A stretch of DNA of 64,000 nucleotides from Alentia gelatinosa (taxonomy: Eukaryota; Annelida; Polychaeta; Phyllodocida; Polynoidae), in contig OX465584.1 of assembly GCA_950022655.1 (NCBI GenBank), forward strand, positions 32,244,988 to 32,308,987, read 5' to 3'. The translations under genes were made by a program, and so were the position numbers. Below are positions 33,617 to 46,544 of this stretch, in pieces; position 1 is the first letter of the stretch, and each line of letters opens with the position of its first letter. The notes under the pieces were generated by a model that ran no database searches, was not told the origin of the DNA, and worked only from the letters and a program-made list of their open reading frames with translations.

Positions 33617-36159
33617 TATCTGTGCCAACAGCGACTGATAACAATGTTAAAACAGTTTCAAGCCATAATGATTTTGATGGTTTGTAGTATTTATATTCTT
33701 GATATTATCATACACCTACAAATATTTCTATTCCCTTTATTACTCCCTGGTACCTCCATATACTGAAAAGCCGATTTCTAATGCCTCGGTATATATATAC
33801 TACACAGCAGATCCCCTTTTAATATCGATATCATCTCCGACTAACCCGCATATACAAGCTTGGATTCAACCTACAACCATGAGGATTAAAATCCACTTGG
33901 ACTATTCTTTTCCAGCCAGCTAAATTGCCAAATGTATCAGATCCTATCTCCTTATATTTCACAAGCAGGTATTTATTGAAGTACATGACATGTATATGCC
34001 CTATCAGAGAGGGATGTTCCTGCTCCTGTTTAGTGTTGACTCTAAAGAGGAAAAACTTACATACGTTTACTCCGTCCTCTTAGAACACGTGATATTCTGC
34101 CTGTTTATCCTCACTGATGGTTAGAGCATGTTCCCACAGTCTTGGTGGGATAAGCATACTGGCAGATATATAGCAGATGTACTTTCTCTGTGTGCCTGCC
34201 CTGCCTGTTGATTTACACTGAGGAAATTGCTGTGCAAATCAAATGAGGAAATGATAATACACCACAATCAGTCTCCTATAATTCAATCTTGGTTACATTA
34301 GATGTTTACCTTATAAATCGAATCCTAATTTAGGGATGCTCTCCTACAAAAGAACACTTCTAAGAGGGCCAGGTCGCAAATTCAACATATAGATGTATAT
34401 CGTTTCACGTGTAGCATTAGGTTTCCAGTAATAAGGTAAGGACTGCACCGAATGGTTCCCATAGGGTTGTAAATGATCTCATATAGCTTCTGTGGACATA
34501 GTATAATGGTATACTTTAGTTCGGGCACTGTTCTTGCAGTTTATGCAAACATGGACCGAATTACTAGTGTCGCATATCCTGTATTCCATATAGAGTTATA
34601 TATTGTTTTAATACCGTATATACGTATAGACAGGAAGAAACAAATCCCCTATTCTTCCAACTTTCAAGAGTGCAACACGAGAGCTCGTGACTTGACGTCA
34701 AAAGTATTTATGATAGAATTCGGTATTGTACACAACTATGGGTTTTGTGAAGTATTATCCTTCCTACGAGCAGAAATATTTGCAGAGCGACAGTGGCTGC
34801 TCGCACTGGTAAGGCGATAATTGGGAGAAACTGCACAGGCACCCGCATGTACTGAGCAGGCTAAGTGTTCAGTTTAAAACGGGTCACGTGACACCCACCA
34901 TAGCCATACCAGAGGTCAGTGAGGTCAGATCGCCCTCAAGGAGGCATTCTCTGTAGTTTTTGTTTTATAATCTATTCATATATGCAGCAGATATTTACAG
35001 GAAAAGTATCTTCAAAGTGAATAATAATAAAAGTTGTAAACATATTTACTGAGACTTAGAAACCAAAATAGATTGACTCTCATTCTGGTTAATTTGATAC
35101 CCGATTTAGACCCAAGTAGATTTATTGCTGACATAAAACAGTGAATAGACACAGAAAGTTGATAAAATCTGTAGGTTTTCTAACGATAAAATTGGAATTA
35201 CCAGATCTGACTTGTTCTAGTTTATTACATGCGGACTACGTGTAGATAGCAAGGCTGTTGTAAAGAACAACCGCACCTACAGATATCCGGATGTACCAGT
35301 TTGGTGTCCACCTCCTTAGTCGTGAGGTTCTTAGAAAGTAATTTGTAGCGCCTATTCCTCGTAAAACCACAGGCAGACCGACCTCAGATCCAAAGAGACG
35401 TGAACAAGCAATATACTTTAGGATATAATGGGTTAGGAGGAGGCATAGAGAGATGTAACTCTAACCCCAAGAAACTCGAAAAATTACCTATATCTATTAC
35501 AAACCACAAACCCCCAAGAAGAAAATGAGACTAACAGAGGTATATTATCCATGGCTTCTTTTCACTTATGAAAATGAATGAAAATGTCTACAGCAGAGAT
35601 GTAGCGTTAAAATGGTAGCCAATCCTGAGGTACAATTTAAGGTTCTAAAGCTGGGGCAGAAAACGAAAGCTTGCTGCTTAACGAAGGTATGACTTTCTGA
35701 GAAACTTCAGGACTACAGTTTCAGGTGTACTAGACTTGAAAACACCTTCAGTATAGGAAAGCTGAGCGGCATCCACCAAAGAGAGGGTGTGTGGGCGAGT
35801 CATCTTATACTTAGACAGTCAGGTATTTGCTGACAGAAAACATCCAAATGGATATATGAACCCTCTACCACGCAACACTTCAGTTCAGTTCGCAGTGTTT
35901 TATTTTCTAGCCACTCCCGTCCTTGAGACTAAAGTGGCGATCGTGGGAGTGTGTGTACATCTTAGATGAATGTTAATGAACCTGGGACTGGAATTTAGAT
36001 TGTTATTCGCAGGATTTGGATGTGTGTGTATAGTTGGAATTAGAGATGAAAGTGAAGAATGCGGTTGAGATTATGAGGGTTAAATGGCGGGAGACATGAT
36101 GTGCACATAGAGTCAACAGCCGCGCTCACGTAAAGGTAGACCGAGTTAAACAAGTGGTG
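33617..36159. other. Non-coding stretch, probably intronic or intergenic
   Basis: No supported gene. It holds a good acceptor-like CTATTCTTTTCCAG ending near 33,915 with only a short open segment behind it, and an AAG/GTAAGG donor near 34,436. A plus-strand frame of 115 codons (34,473-34,820) starts near an ATG and lacks motifs or splice support. Confidence 0.45.
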
Positions 36160-36460
36160 ATCTGTCAAGGGTCATGCCATAGACGCCCTCCCGCGGTCAC
36201 TTCTCGAGTTAATCCACTCCTTGTCACGGCCTCGCCCGCCGCCATCTTGCTTTCTGAAGTACCCTATTTATTTGCACTTCAAATACCGAACGGCAACCCG
36301 ACGCCGCGTCCTCCAGGGCCTCCCCGCCCGCCGCGCCACCTACCGACCGCCGCCCCCGACTCTGACGTGTTTCCTGTGTGGGCAGGGCACTTCCGGAATG
36401 CCCTGGCACTTGACGGCTAGGGCGCGCTACGAGCGGCGCGTATTGATACACGACGCTGGA
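36160..36460. promoter_or_regulatory. CpG-rich patch
   Basis: It is a compact CpG-rich segment with many CGCC and CCGC words. Mirrored frames on both strands (88 codons plus, 87 codons minus) reflect low stop density rather than coding. Together with the TATA box 250 bp downstream it may be a plus-strand promoter. Confidence 0.35.
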
Positions 36461-36702
36461 GGGCTGAAGAGGCCGGTTTACACACACTTCTCGATCTTTC
36501 TACCTCCGCCCCCGCTGCGTCGACTAGACAAAATAGGTCTCTACATGAAGACAGGGGGAGTCGGGTAAACAAATAGCAGGCTGAGGTGCCCCGCGGGCTG
36601 GGATGGCCTCGTCCAGTATTTTCGAGTATCTCGGATGCCAAAGCATGATCGGACCACAACATGAGACCCTGTCTCTGCAGCGAGGGCATGGCACAGGTGG
36701 GC

Positions 36703-36710
36703 TATATAAG
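36703..36710 (+). promoter_or_regulatory. Candidate TATA box
   Basis: TATATAAG in the context GGGCTATATAAGCAGC is close to the classic vertebrate and invertebrate TATA box with G+C-rich flanks. A TCAGTG initiator-like hexamer lies at 36,740-36,745, a few bases further than ideal. No coding exon is assigned downstream. Confidence 0.35.
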
Positions 36711-37492
36711 CAGCAACAGGCCACGTACTTGTGTATGGGTCAGTGACTCCAGAGCAGGTGCACTGAGACTTAAACTGAGTTATTTCTTTAGGCGACCCCT
36801 CTTTTGTAAACTAACTCCAGTGCACCCTTCACCGATTATGGCAAAGAAGTTCCTCTTAAATTGACACCCCACATGATATGGGGTCGGGCTTTTATCAACG
36901 CCTCGTAGGTAATAAATTGGGGGTGGGGGCTTCGAGTCTGATATCCCCCCCCCCCCTCCGATGTTCCATGCAGTTTAGAGACGACCGGAAGGGCCATAAC
37001 TTTGGTCCGGATCAGACATAGACACCGGCGACAAATGATAAACTATGTAAACAAGCGACTTTTTTTTCTACGCCTTCAAAACGGGCCGGTCACAGGCCCG
37101 TGTCACATGCCAGCCGCCAGGCGGAAGTGCTCATTGTGTACGACGGGAAATCATGTTACAGCCTTTAAGGTCATCCAGTAAATCCCCATTTATCGTCCAG
37201 TTCCACCAGGGACATGCTCATAAATCGTGACGCTTTAAAGATAGAGGCGAGAGTCGTAAGTCACAGCGCCGCCCACCGGCAGCTCGCTCCAGGAGCCAAG
37301 TTTATTACACGATGTGTGTGCCACCTGGTGGGGCAGTGTCAAACTTTTACGTAGTATTTTTCCTGATCTCATCGAATGAGATCTAAACGCAAAGAGATCT
37401 AAGAGAAAGAAATATTTTTTAGAAAGTTTTTTGTGTGACTTCAATTTTGCATCTGACCATGCATCAAAGCTGTATCATATGATTTCTTACAG
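36711..37492. other. Non-coding stretch
   Basis: No supported gene. A 12-base C run lies at 36,945-36,956. The end of the stretch is the acceptor tract of the exon candidate at 37,493. Confidence 0.5.
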
Positions 37493-37652
37493 GTATATCC
37501 GTCCTTTTCTTAATCCGTTTCTGAATTTAACTTTTCGCTCATGCACGGTGCCGACGGAACCAGGACCGATATGGAAGTGGTTATATATTTTAACATTTTT
37601 GACACTTTATAACCTGCTCTACCAATTTAGAATCCAGAATTATCGTCGTTAG
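37493..37652 (+). CDS. Candidate terminal exon with a membrane-like segment
   Basis: An acceptor (GATTTCTTACAG) ends at 37,492. After one base, 52 codons follow to TAG (37,650-37,652). The segment reads YIRPFLNPFLNLTFRSC, a short Pro-rich turn, then WKWLYILTFLTLYNLLYQF, a hydrophobic aromatic stretch of membrane-spanning length, and a short basic end (NYRR). A tail-anchored or multi-pass membrane protein C-terminus would look like this. AT-rich DNA also yields such residues by chance, and no upstream partner is known. Confidence 0.2.
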
Positions 37653-40600
37653 ATATTTGTACCTCCCCAATTGTACATCAAGCACTATATTTTATCATTT
37701 GAATCCAGCTCCCTCAGGTTTTGCGTAATTTATATAGAACTTCTAACTGATCAGTATAGATCACCAGTTACCAGCAGTGACCGGAAGTAGGCTCAGTTCA
37801 ATCAAAATGGCTGAAGCATTGTGTGTGGCCTCACACGAGAGTAAAATAACTGGAGATTTACCTTCATGAAGTGCAAGCTGTATTTTAAAATAATGCTGTA
37901 TATACTGAACAGCTGGATGTTGGGTCCAAGCCATTTTTCTGATGAGAAGGACAAGCATCACAATCTCGGATAACTGTCTTGTCTAATTACCAAGTTATTC
38001 CCCAACTGTGAGCAATAAATACCAACAATAAAGGACACATTTACTATATACACGCCCCCTGATAATAAGTTTCATAGTGGTTTTATTACATGGTAGGGTG
38101 GTCGGCCACTGCTTACCTACCTTTACCTCTCCCCCATACCGAGACCCTCCAGGCCCTAATTCAATGCCCGCCGGAATCGATTCCTCCAGGGTTCTTCCTT
38201 GGTGTGCGTGCCTCACTGTGACCATGAATAATAGATGTGGCGGGAATTCTAGTGTGATATTTAACATGGGGAGTCGACGCCCGCCCCTTACCTTCACCAT
38301 CACTCCCCGATCCCCCAACCCCAACACCATCTACATTTTCCATACCACCGCAGTGCAGGATCCAATCGTTACCCCTCCCTGTCCCTCCCCTTCCATCAAA
38401 CACCCCCAGCCCCTTCCTAATCCACAACCCTCCTTGTTCGCGCCATGGATCGCGAACCCAACACCGACTGTGTTTTTCCCCCTGGTTTCCACACACAAGT
38501 AAATAAATGAAGCCACAAAAAGCGTCACCTAATTTCTAGTAGCATGCGTGCAGGCAGTGTAGAGCTGGAGCTGTTGAAAAATTCAGAATACACTGATATT
38601 GTGCGGAGTGGTGTGCTCTACTTTTCCCTCAATCATTATTTAGTTTATTTTTAATTTTCCTCTCGATACTCACGCCCCTCTGGGTTTTTTCCTCGACAGT
38701 ATTTTTTCCCCTGGAAGGTTTGTCAGGAACAGGTGTGGGTTCAGATTTTGTACCATATTCTAACCACAAGGATTCTTAAGACACTGACGTTCTATTAAAC
38801 ATATCATCACTGCCACTCAATGCAATGAACTTGTTGAACTACAAGGGTATGAAACTAAATGTATTCTATGATATCATTGAATCTCTGGATTTTATTGATT
38901 TGTTCATACTTGTAACCTGGAAATATTACAAAATGTATTATGATATTTGGCATGAATAAGGTTGAATATTAGAATGCAAGCATGCTATTCATATTAACTT
39001 CGAACATCTCTGTGCCATTATATATTTCTAGGAAAATAAAAGATCAAGATGTCTAGTACTATCTTACATGTGTCATAAAGTGGTAATGGCGCAATGTACT
39101 TGTATCTTCGAATCTTTGCCCATCCCCAAAAGCCGAGAAAAGTGCAGCCTATTCCTTATTGACAGATTCAAGGGCTGCAACTTAACACCAAATACCTTTC
39201 ACTTGGTTGATCCTAATCAGGAGTATTTGTGAGAACTAGAAGCACACTGCACTCTAACGGCGCACTCAACTCTCCTGGTAAAGCAATAGGATAACCTCCA
39301 GTTAGAACTTGCACCATAACAAAGTTTGAACGGGGACAGAAAAAATGAAAATATTAAAAACCTGAAATAAATGGTGGGGTTTGTTTGACTAGCCTGCCTG
39401 GTTCTGAAGGGGGCCACCAGGAGGCGGGGTTGTTGTGTGCCGTCACGTGACAACTCGGTGTGCACTGGGTCTACCTGTCAATATCCCTAATTTGCATATT
39501 GATGCGTGAACAATGGGCACTGACCTCGTTTTCATGGTGGAAGCCCAGTCCGAAATTCGGTTCTCTGCTCCATGTAATTGAGTTTTCTTTCTTTTCTGTG
39601 TTAAAATCAGATATCTGTTGATAAAATGGGTAACTCTTACAAAAGATATTACGAGGACCGACAATATACACAAATGAGAAGGTGGCAATCACATTTATTT
39701 CTCCGTATCCTCATATATCTCTTTACTATGTTGTTTCTCTATCTCCCTATTTGTGTGTCCCTCTATATTTTAAGGAGGGCATGTTGTGTGCCATTTCCAA
39801 ACCTCTCATTCTCCCCCCACCATCATGTAGGGTTTATAACCATAGCCTGGGAACTCGATTTAGAATATGCCCGTTTTGGAGCTCTCCAGTGTTGAAGATA
39901 AATAGTAGCATTTTGCTGCTGCGCATGTCCAACACGCCCAGAGAGGGAGGGGGATATTGGCATGAAGGAAATATGGTGTGGACGATCGGGGCTGGTATAT
40001 GGTCCAAAGTTCCATGGTAGTGATGTATAAAGTTCAAAAAGAGAAGTATTACCCTTAATATATTGGATACTAGAGCACACTGCTCGTACCTAATATGAGC
40101 ACACCCTGTTTAAATTAACTATGAATTATATGATAGATCCCAATATTCACCACATGAGAGAGGTGTACCATAGCATGATTTTCATAAAGCAGATTATCTG
40201 TTGAGGAGTTAGATATTAGAGCAGGCATATCAGGTAAGTCTAGTTATCTTTTTATGAATTGGACAACTAGTGAATTGACATCCTATATTGTTCATATATA
40301 CTCAATACAGAAAATTATAACAAAAGATCGGCATAGAATCAATGTTCCACGAACTGATATTATATAGGGATATCAGAAAGGGTAATGAATTGTAAGGACT
40401 GCTGCATTAGAATGAGAAATTATGCCGTGTACCAGGCCATACACAGAGATTTATATCTTTATCAATTTGGACTTTAAACATACAATTAGGGGTCTTCTTT
40501 ATGCCTCCCAACCAATTCACCTATATAAGAATGTCAGAGTAAATGCATAGATGTTTATCTCTAGTCGACAAATATGAAAAAAGAAAAGTAAAATAGAATT

Positions 40601-40739
40601 GTGTTAATATATGGTAAGTAATTTAATATTTTTCATGCGTGGGTATTCTTATCTAGTACGACATCATATTTGTCAGTGTTTACAAAGATGAAGTGCACAT
40701 TATTGTTTCATTGTTTAAGGGGTTAAAGGTTCATAATGT
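37653..40739. other. Non-coding stretch
   Basis: No supported gene. Mirrored frames of 111-141 codons at 37,995-38,502 cover a strongly C-rich plus strand, and I treat them as compositional. A CAG/GTAAGT donor, one of the best in the window, lies near 40,233 with no open exon upstream. Confidence 0.5.
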
Positions 40740-40910
40740 AAGGCATGACACATTGCCCGGAGGATGCCATGATGCTGTGCTAATTACACCTCTTCTCCTT
40801 ACAGAAAAAGAAACTGTCGCTCAAACAGGGCACTTAATCATATGTTTGCGCGGTTAATTGCTCAGAATCATAGCTTAGTTTGTTTAGACTTTTTCACTCT
40901 TGAACAAAAA
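40740..40910. promoter_or_regulatory. TAAT-rich block with a strong acceptor-like site
   Basis: TAATTA (40,781-40,786), TTAATC (near 40,834) and TTAATTG (near 40,854) cluster with a Fox-type TGTTTAG (near 40,880). In the middle, CACCTCTTCTCCTTACAG ends at 40,804 and is an excellent 3' splice site. One frame behind it stays open for 47 codons. The block may be a conserved non-coding element, an exon boundary, or both. Confidence 0.3.
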
Positions 40911-41827
40911 AAGAAGTCCAGTTCGACCGCTGAGTGTGTAACTGGGTGACCGAGCAGAGTCTGGCTGGGGGTATCATGTGCACAGCTTCTAATGACGATT
41001 CACACTGATAATTTTCATGGGGAATTACGGAGAGAAAAAAAAACCTCACGAGGCAACGACAGATGTAGGCGAGTTTTATGACTGGTTTACATGCTACCGT
41101 CGCTTAAGGGAAGGGTACAGGGCATGACACATCACAAAGCAGGCTATATGTAGGCCGCCTGTGTATAATGTCGACCCTGCCGTCTTTACTATAGAATCTA
41201 TGGAATACAGAGTACACCATCGGCTCATATAGATAGCATTCTATATCTACCACCTGTCTCCTTGTAAAACAGAATACAAAGGTGTCTCTCTTGGAAATAT
41301 CAATCAAATGTTAAGTGTTGGCAATGATATTGAAATATAACATTACCAAAACAGGTCCTTATAAAGTGTCAGTTGAGTAAAACGACGTATAACATGGTTA
41401 ATACACACCACCAAGTATTCCACTACCATGCTGCCCCACCACATATTGAAATTTGGAATTTTATACGTGTCATATCTCAGGATGATATAAATAGTTTCAC
41501 CATAATGACGTGCAATTAGTAGATAGCCATGGAATACAATTACATGTATGTTATTTTGAAGTTCTATCTAAATATTTTCTATTGAGATGTAATATGTATA
41601 AATGATGTAAAGACCTTGTAAATACATGTATGTGTACAGGCAGTAATACTTTACAGTACCACCGACGATATAAAATCATACATTGACACATGTAACATCA
41701 GGCAAGGCAAAACACAAGTATAGACAACCAATGGTGGCCGTTGGAGTATGTATTAAGGCTGGCTGTCATAGCTAATCCCCACAGGTGATGTTACTGTCAC
41801 GAGAGGAGGTATTGTCACACACCAAGT
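40911..41827. other. Non-coding AT-rich stretch
   Basis: No supported gene. TACATGTA occurs at 41,541 and 41,623. Confidence 0.5.
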
Positions 41828-41930
41828 TCCACGCAATGAGGCGGGCAATGAGCCAGCCAGTGACACATGCAATGACGCAGGCAATGAAGTGGGCAATGAT
41901 CCAGGCAGTCAAGGCATGCAAACAGTGTAA
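41828..41930 (+). repeat. Degenerate short tandem repeat
   Basis: Variants of GGCAATGA and CCAGG recur about every 10-21 bases (GCAATGAGGC, GCAATGAGCC, GCAATGACGC, GCAATGAAGT, GCAATGATCC). The array is a small decayed minisatellite. Confidence 0.65.
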
Positions 41931-44900
41931 GTAGTCCACAGGGGCTATATATACACAGATCAGATGTCCCAATGCAAAGATAGCCCGATGCCATGACCTT
42001 ATCAGGACTCGGAGTATTTCCATTGGGAGGGGTTGGAGCTGGGTGGAGGTTCAGAGGGTGGGCAATATTGACTTTTTTCCACTCTGACAGACTGGTGTAA
42101 TTGTAATAGGAGGTTACGACCCGACAATCTATCCTCACACGTTTGCATTGTCGTGATGTGTGTAGGTGATGAATGATCTGTTGCTCCAGGCACCAAAACA
42201 AAGCAGAGAGTGGGAGGTCGTGATTTACAGATAAAAGCCACGTTGTAATGACATGGAAGATGCACCAGGAAACATCAGTGAGTAGCCGGGTTCGAACCCA
42301 GACCCAATCGCATACATGTATCTTTAGAGACTAGATTGGAGTGACTCAGACCCGTATCATACTGGTCGAATACAATGACTGGTTCTGATGCTTGGGGTGA
42401 CACTATACTTTGTTTCTCATAGTTCAGAACCTCAATATCAGTGGCTACTTACCTCAACAGATAGATTTTGAATTTAGAAAATTACCTATCCTCTATATGG
42501 CAAGACATCTGCATGCAACTACCAATATTGCGTAATTAAGTCGAGATGTCTGGTTTTTTAATTTTCCTCAAATGTTTCCCCTCAATATATTGTCTCAATG
42601 GACGCATGACGAACAAGCAGCAACGATCTCCGTTGTTGGAACAGAGGAAATCGCGGTCGTAACGGTAGGTCTGAGGGCCCAGAAGCCCTATGGGGGCTAT
42701 GTAGTATATGTGTGTGGGTTCTCTCATTGCGAACATGCATGCCAGGGCGACGGAGTGTGGGTAACAATAGGTGTACACATGGATAAAGAGCAGAAATACT
42801 CCCATACCAGGGTTGGTATTTTGCCCCCCCCCCCCCCCTCCTACGCACTAGTATGTATGTCACAAGGTATATCCGCAGTGACATAGGCGCGGGAAGCAGT
42901 GGGTGGGGGTTGGGGGTGGCGGTGGGGGAACGCAGGGGTGTCATTGCCTTCTCGTCACGCAATCTCTGCTCGGACTACTGCCAGTCGAGTATGTGGAGTA
43001 TATATATGTACACCTACCTATATACATACTGCGGCCTAATAACGCCTCGCGCCTACCCACCACTTCTACACTGTGGGCACCATCGTGTGTACAACTCCTC
43101 CCTGCCAACACCCACCAAGCATAACGTGGACAGACCTGTAAGTCTGCTGATACCGACGGGTGTTGCCTTCTCAACAAGTCGCCCTATAGCTACATACATC
43201 TATATATCCTGGACTATATTAACCTCTACCTGCGTTTCATTACCGCTGCTAAAAGATTTTCCTCCAGAGCCCTCCACGGCCTGAACCACCTGGAGGAGGG
43301 GCGCGGTTCATATCACTCTCCATACACAGGAGGCTAGCAAACGTCATGTTTGTATGTGCTTAGGGCCACTCTAGTCGCCGCAGGCTGCGTTTGGAGGACA
43401 GCTACAGAGGAGGCATGCTTGTAAGTAGGTATTTATGGGACCCCCCTTTGCTTTGTTGATTTTCCAGTCTCGTAATTTCCGTGTAAGAAACCCTTATCAC
43501 GAAGGGACCATTTGTATGTGTGTGGGGCTTTGAGGTGTGGGGCGGGATGGGACAGGGATAGAGATATGTCTTTATGGGGTATAATCTGTTTGGGGGAACT
43601 GGGTTAGGATCTACCCGCTTGACCCAATACCAGTCTTTTAGGTAATTCTTCATTTAATCTTCTCCTTATGAAAGGTGTTTTATCGGTAAGGCAAAATACT
43701 GTGGAATTGGGTGCAACACAAAGGGAGTATTGATTAAGAGAAGGATATCGTATAGTTTTATATTTCTTGAAATGTGTTTAGAATATTCAATGTATCACAG
43801 TATTACATCTTCTAATGACGGCGAAACATGTATATATCTATTTCCTATTATAAATCTAAATAGTAGCTGGAAGAGAAGTGACCTAATGGGGATGGACATC
43901 GGGAGTCTAAGGTCAATATTTTAGATATATTTACTTTTAACAAGGAATGTGACATATAGCGACGATTTCTACATAATGATTCAGAAAATTCATGTCAGCG
44001 GAAGAACATTTAAAAGGGCATGTTGTATCTGCGCGCATGTGCAGGGAATTCGGGCTGGGATCGTTGTAGACCATGAGCTAATCTATCCTCCCATGTAGAA
44101 GAGCTCCGTTTCCTTGGCAGTGCTCGCACCCGTTCTCCAAGCACATCCACAGTTCGCTGTCACTAAGCAAACATATAGGTGCTTGTGGTGTACAGCGAGC
44201 CAGAGTCTGCATGGAGAGTGGTCAAAGTTTCTGAAGCAAAAAAATCCTTCTGCCCGTCCGACATACGCTTGAGTGGTTGTAGCTGGAGAACACACCATAC
44301 ATACAGCAGCCTCACAGAAACCTGTACTCGCAGCTACTTCGTTAACTACCTACTTATGTATGTTGTTAGTAAAAACTTAATTCCATACACCCACTTTCCT
44401 ACTTCAATATAGATATATCTATCTTGCCATTTCTCTTCTCTAGTATATACATGTATATATATCATATATGTGTGTGTTTTTGGATATTCCCATACAGGAC
44501 GGTTAGAAAGTGTCAAGGGTTAACCATAAATAACTGGGATAATGATCTGTGTTGCCATCGGCATAAGGGCGTATACTACTAACAGGACCTTACTGTCTAT
44601 GGACGTGTATCAACCCCGAAACCACCCCAAGAACCCGCCAATGCGCTCAGACGGAGATCTCTCTTTATTGTTATCTTCCCTCCCGACTGGGCGGGGTGAG
44701 GATGGGGTGTGGGGTTAAGGGTATAACCCCCAATACACACACAAAGTCAATCCTCCATGGGCTTGTATGGGGGATACCATCTCTGTGTGTGTGGTAGGGG
44801 AGAGATGGGCGGCACCTCCCCTTGTTTCTTGCATAGTAATTCTACCCTGGAGGAGGCATGAGGTCGTGACCCTAACGTTAGCCGGTCCAGTGAAGGTGTA

Positions 44901-45629
44901 AACCTGAATTTCACCGCTTCGTCTATAGGGTTTCCGATATGGTGGTTATTTAGGAAACGGCTGTCCATGCTGTGTCAGCTAAGTGAGGCTCCGGCCACCA
45001 TTACCTGAATGCAGTGAGGGCACATAGCGGTCACCTCAGCTGCCTCCGCTTCCCCCGAACCCCCCCCCCCCCTCCCATCCCCGACCCCCAACGCCCAGGT
45101 AACAGGTGCTAGGTGACCCCACCTCCATCCAACGCCTCCACAGAAAGGTAGTGTCTAAGCAGGTCTAGAAATAGCCGCACAAGGCAAGCTGGTCACAGTG
45201 GTCGTCTGGGTTATCCGTTTAATGAGCGTGGTGCACTGAGTCCATTCAATTCTAGGAGTTGGTACCGTATGATTACCGATGTCATACGATATGACAAGAA
45301 ATTAAATATTTCGCGGTTTTTTTTTCTTTTTACGAAGATTCAGATTTTACATACTTTAAGGCAGTGAGCAAGTATTTGAGTAAGTACTGCACTATACTAC
45401 TAAGCTACTAAGTGCCACTAGTATTCTCCGTTATGGCGAGGGCCAACCAACTACATACTGTATAAGCTATACACCATCCTTTCATATCGGTATTGTCCGA
45501 GCCACATCCATAAAATATATTATATATATGCATACATATATAGTGGATACTAAGAGAGCATACCACGGAGAAGTTACGTGTGCCGAAATGTTTTGATGAT
45601 AATGCGAGAGTAGGCTAGGTCACCTGAAG
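41931..45629. other. Non-coding stretch
   Basis: No supported gene. It contains a strong minus-strand donor (GAG/GTAAGT) near 42,446 and a 15-base C run at 42,824-42,838. A G-quadruplex candidate follows at 42,901-42,928. A good acceptor (GTTGATTTTCCAG) near 43,468 has a 21-codon open segment behind it. A 13-base C run lies at 45,060-45,072 before a CAG/GTAACA donor near 45,100. GGGTTCGAACCC at about 42,288 resembles a tRNA T-loop, but no tRNA folds around it. Confidence 0.5.
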
Positions 45630-45836
45630 ATGCGACTGGTGCGAGACAAAGACCGGACGAGTCTGTCGCTGCTGACTAAGACTGAGTTACTATGCGAGGT
45701 CGCATCTAGTGAAGCTGCTCAGGGTATTGATGAGTCCGCTTTGAAGTCTGTCGAGCAGCTCGCAGCAGATGTGTGCACGTTGGAACAGATTCCCTTTACG
45801 AAGGCCTCGCGCAGTGGACAACCTGCCTTTCTTTAA
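45630..45836 (+). CDS. Candidate small ORF, 68 codons
   Basis: ATG at 45,630 has A at -3 and opens 68 codons to TAA at 45,834-45,836. The middle is rich in Glu, Ala, Ser and Leu, reading KTELLCEVASSEAAQGIDES and continuing in a pattern compatible with amphipathic helix. Base composition across the ORF is higher in G+C than the AT-rich DNA on both sides, which mildly favours coding. No promoter, splice site or homologue is recognised. Confidence 0.25.
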   Translation: MRLVRDKDRTSLSLLTKTELLCEVASSEAAQGIDESALKSVEQLAADVCTLEQIPFTKASRSGQPAFL

Positions 45837-46287
45837 CACTTCTCCCTTCTCGACATGTTAACCCTTCTCTAAAGCTATGACTTTTCATTCCTTAATTCCT
45901 GTAAATGATCTGCAATGGGATCCATGATACTAAGAAAGAATGACATTTTGCATGTTGATACAGATATCGGACTTATTTGGGTGTAGAATATAGCTGGTTC
46001 GTTGGCTGGCATATCAAAATGTGGATTCCTAGCAGTTTAATAGTGTATGATATGGTGTATAATATACATCTAGGATCTTCCATCAGGCTAATTCTCATAT
46101 TACAAAATTATGTTTTTTTATCATGGTAAATACATGGTGTATGTGCATACCGTATATCTGAATAGGATATCCACTATTGTGTTCAGAAAATTGGGTTAAG
46201 TAGGGAAAATCCGGTGAAAGATAGTTAACTGACAAAGCAGACGACCTTTGGCGAGTAGGATCAATGTAGGTTTCCCGCCGCTCTGCA

Positions 46288-46298
46288 GCGCCCCCTCC
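46288..46298 (-). promoter_or_regulatory. CTCF-like core motif
   Basis: On the minus strand GGAGGGGGCGC matches the core SYAGRKGGCRS at ten of eleven positions and is followed by TGCAG. It lies in a short G+C-rich patch, about 240 bp from the next such site. Confidence 0.3.
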
Positions 46299-46530
46299 CG
46301 GCGTCCGCACACACTTGGATTCACAACGAGGCCTGCGGCGTTACGCGCATGCGCCGGTCGCTGTGCCACTCTATGAACGACCCAGAAACTGAGAAAGCTC
46401 TCGAAAACATGACTGAGAATAAGACTATATGCAGGGAAGCTTCTAGTAATCTTAGAAATTGTACTGAGGTTACTTGGACAGTAAATTTGATTTAGGTTCA
46501 CATAAACATACATTATAGTGTCGGTTTATG

Positions 46531-46544
46531 TCACCAGATGGCAG
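46531..46544 (+). promoter_or_regulatory. CTCF-like motif, near complete
   Basis: TCACCAGATGGCAG matches the 14-base CTCF consensus CCASYAGRKGGCRS at 13 positions. It is one of the two best CTCF-like matches I found in the window. Confidence 0.45.

Noticed and set aside
38077..38502. 141-codon plus and 111-codon minus frames
   Set aside because: The product is dominated by Pro/Ser/Thr from a C-rich strand; compositional openness.
42280..42300. GGGTTCGAACCC resembling a tRNA T-loop
   Set aside because: No acceptor, D-arm or anticodon stem can be folded at the right distances; a SINE fragment is possible but unsupported.
42853..43284. 143-codon plus frame
   Set aside because: Begins at a non-ATG codon, crosses G-rich and low-complexity sequence, and has no motif.
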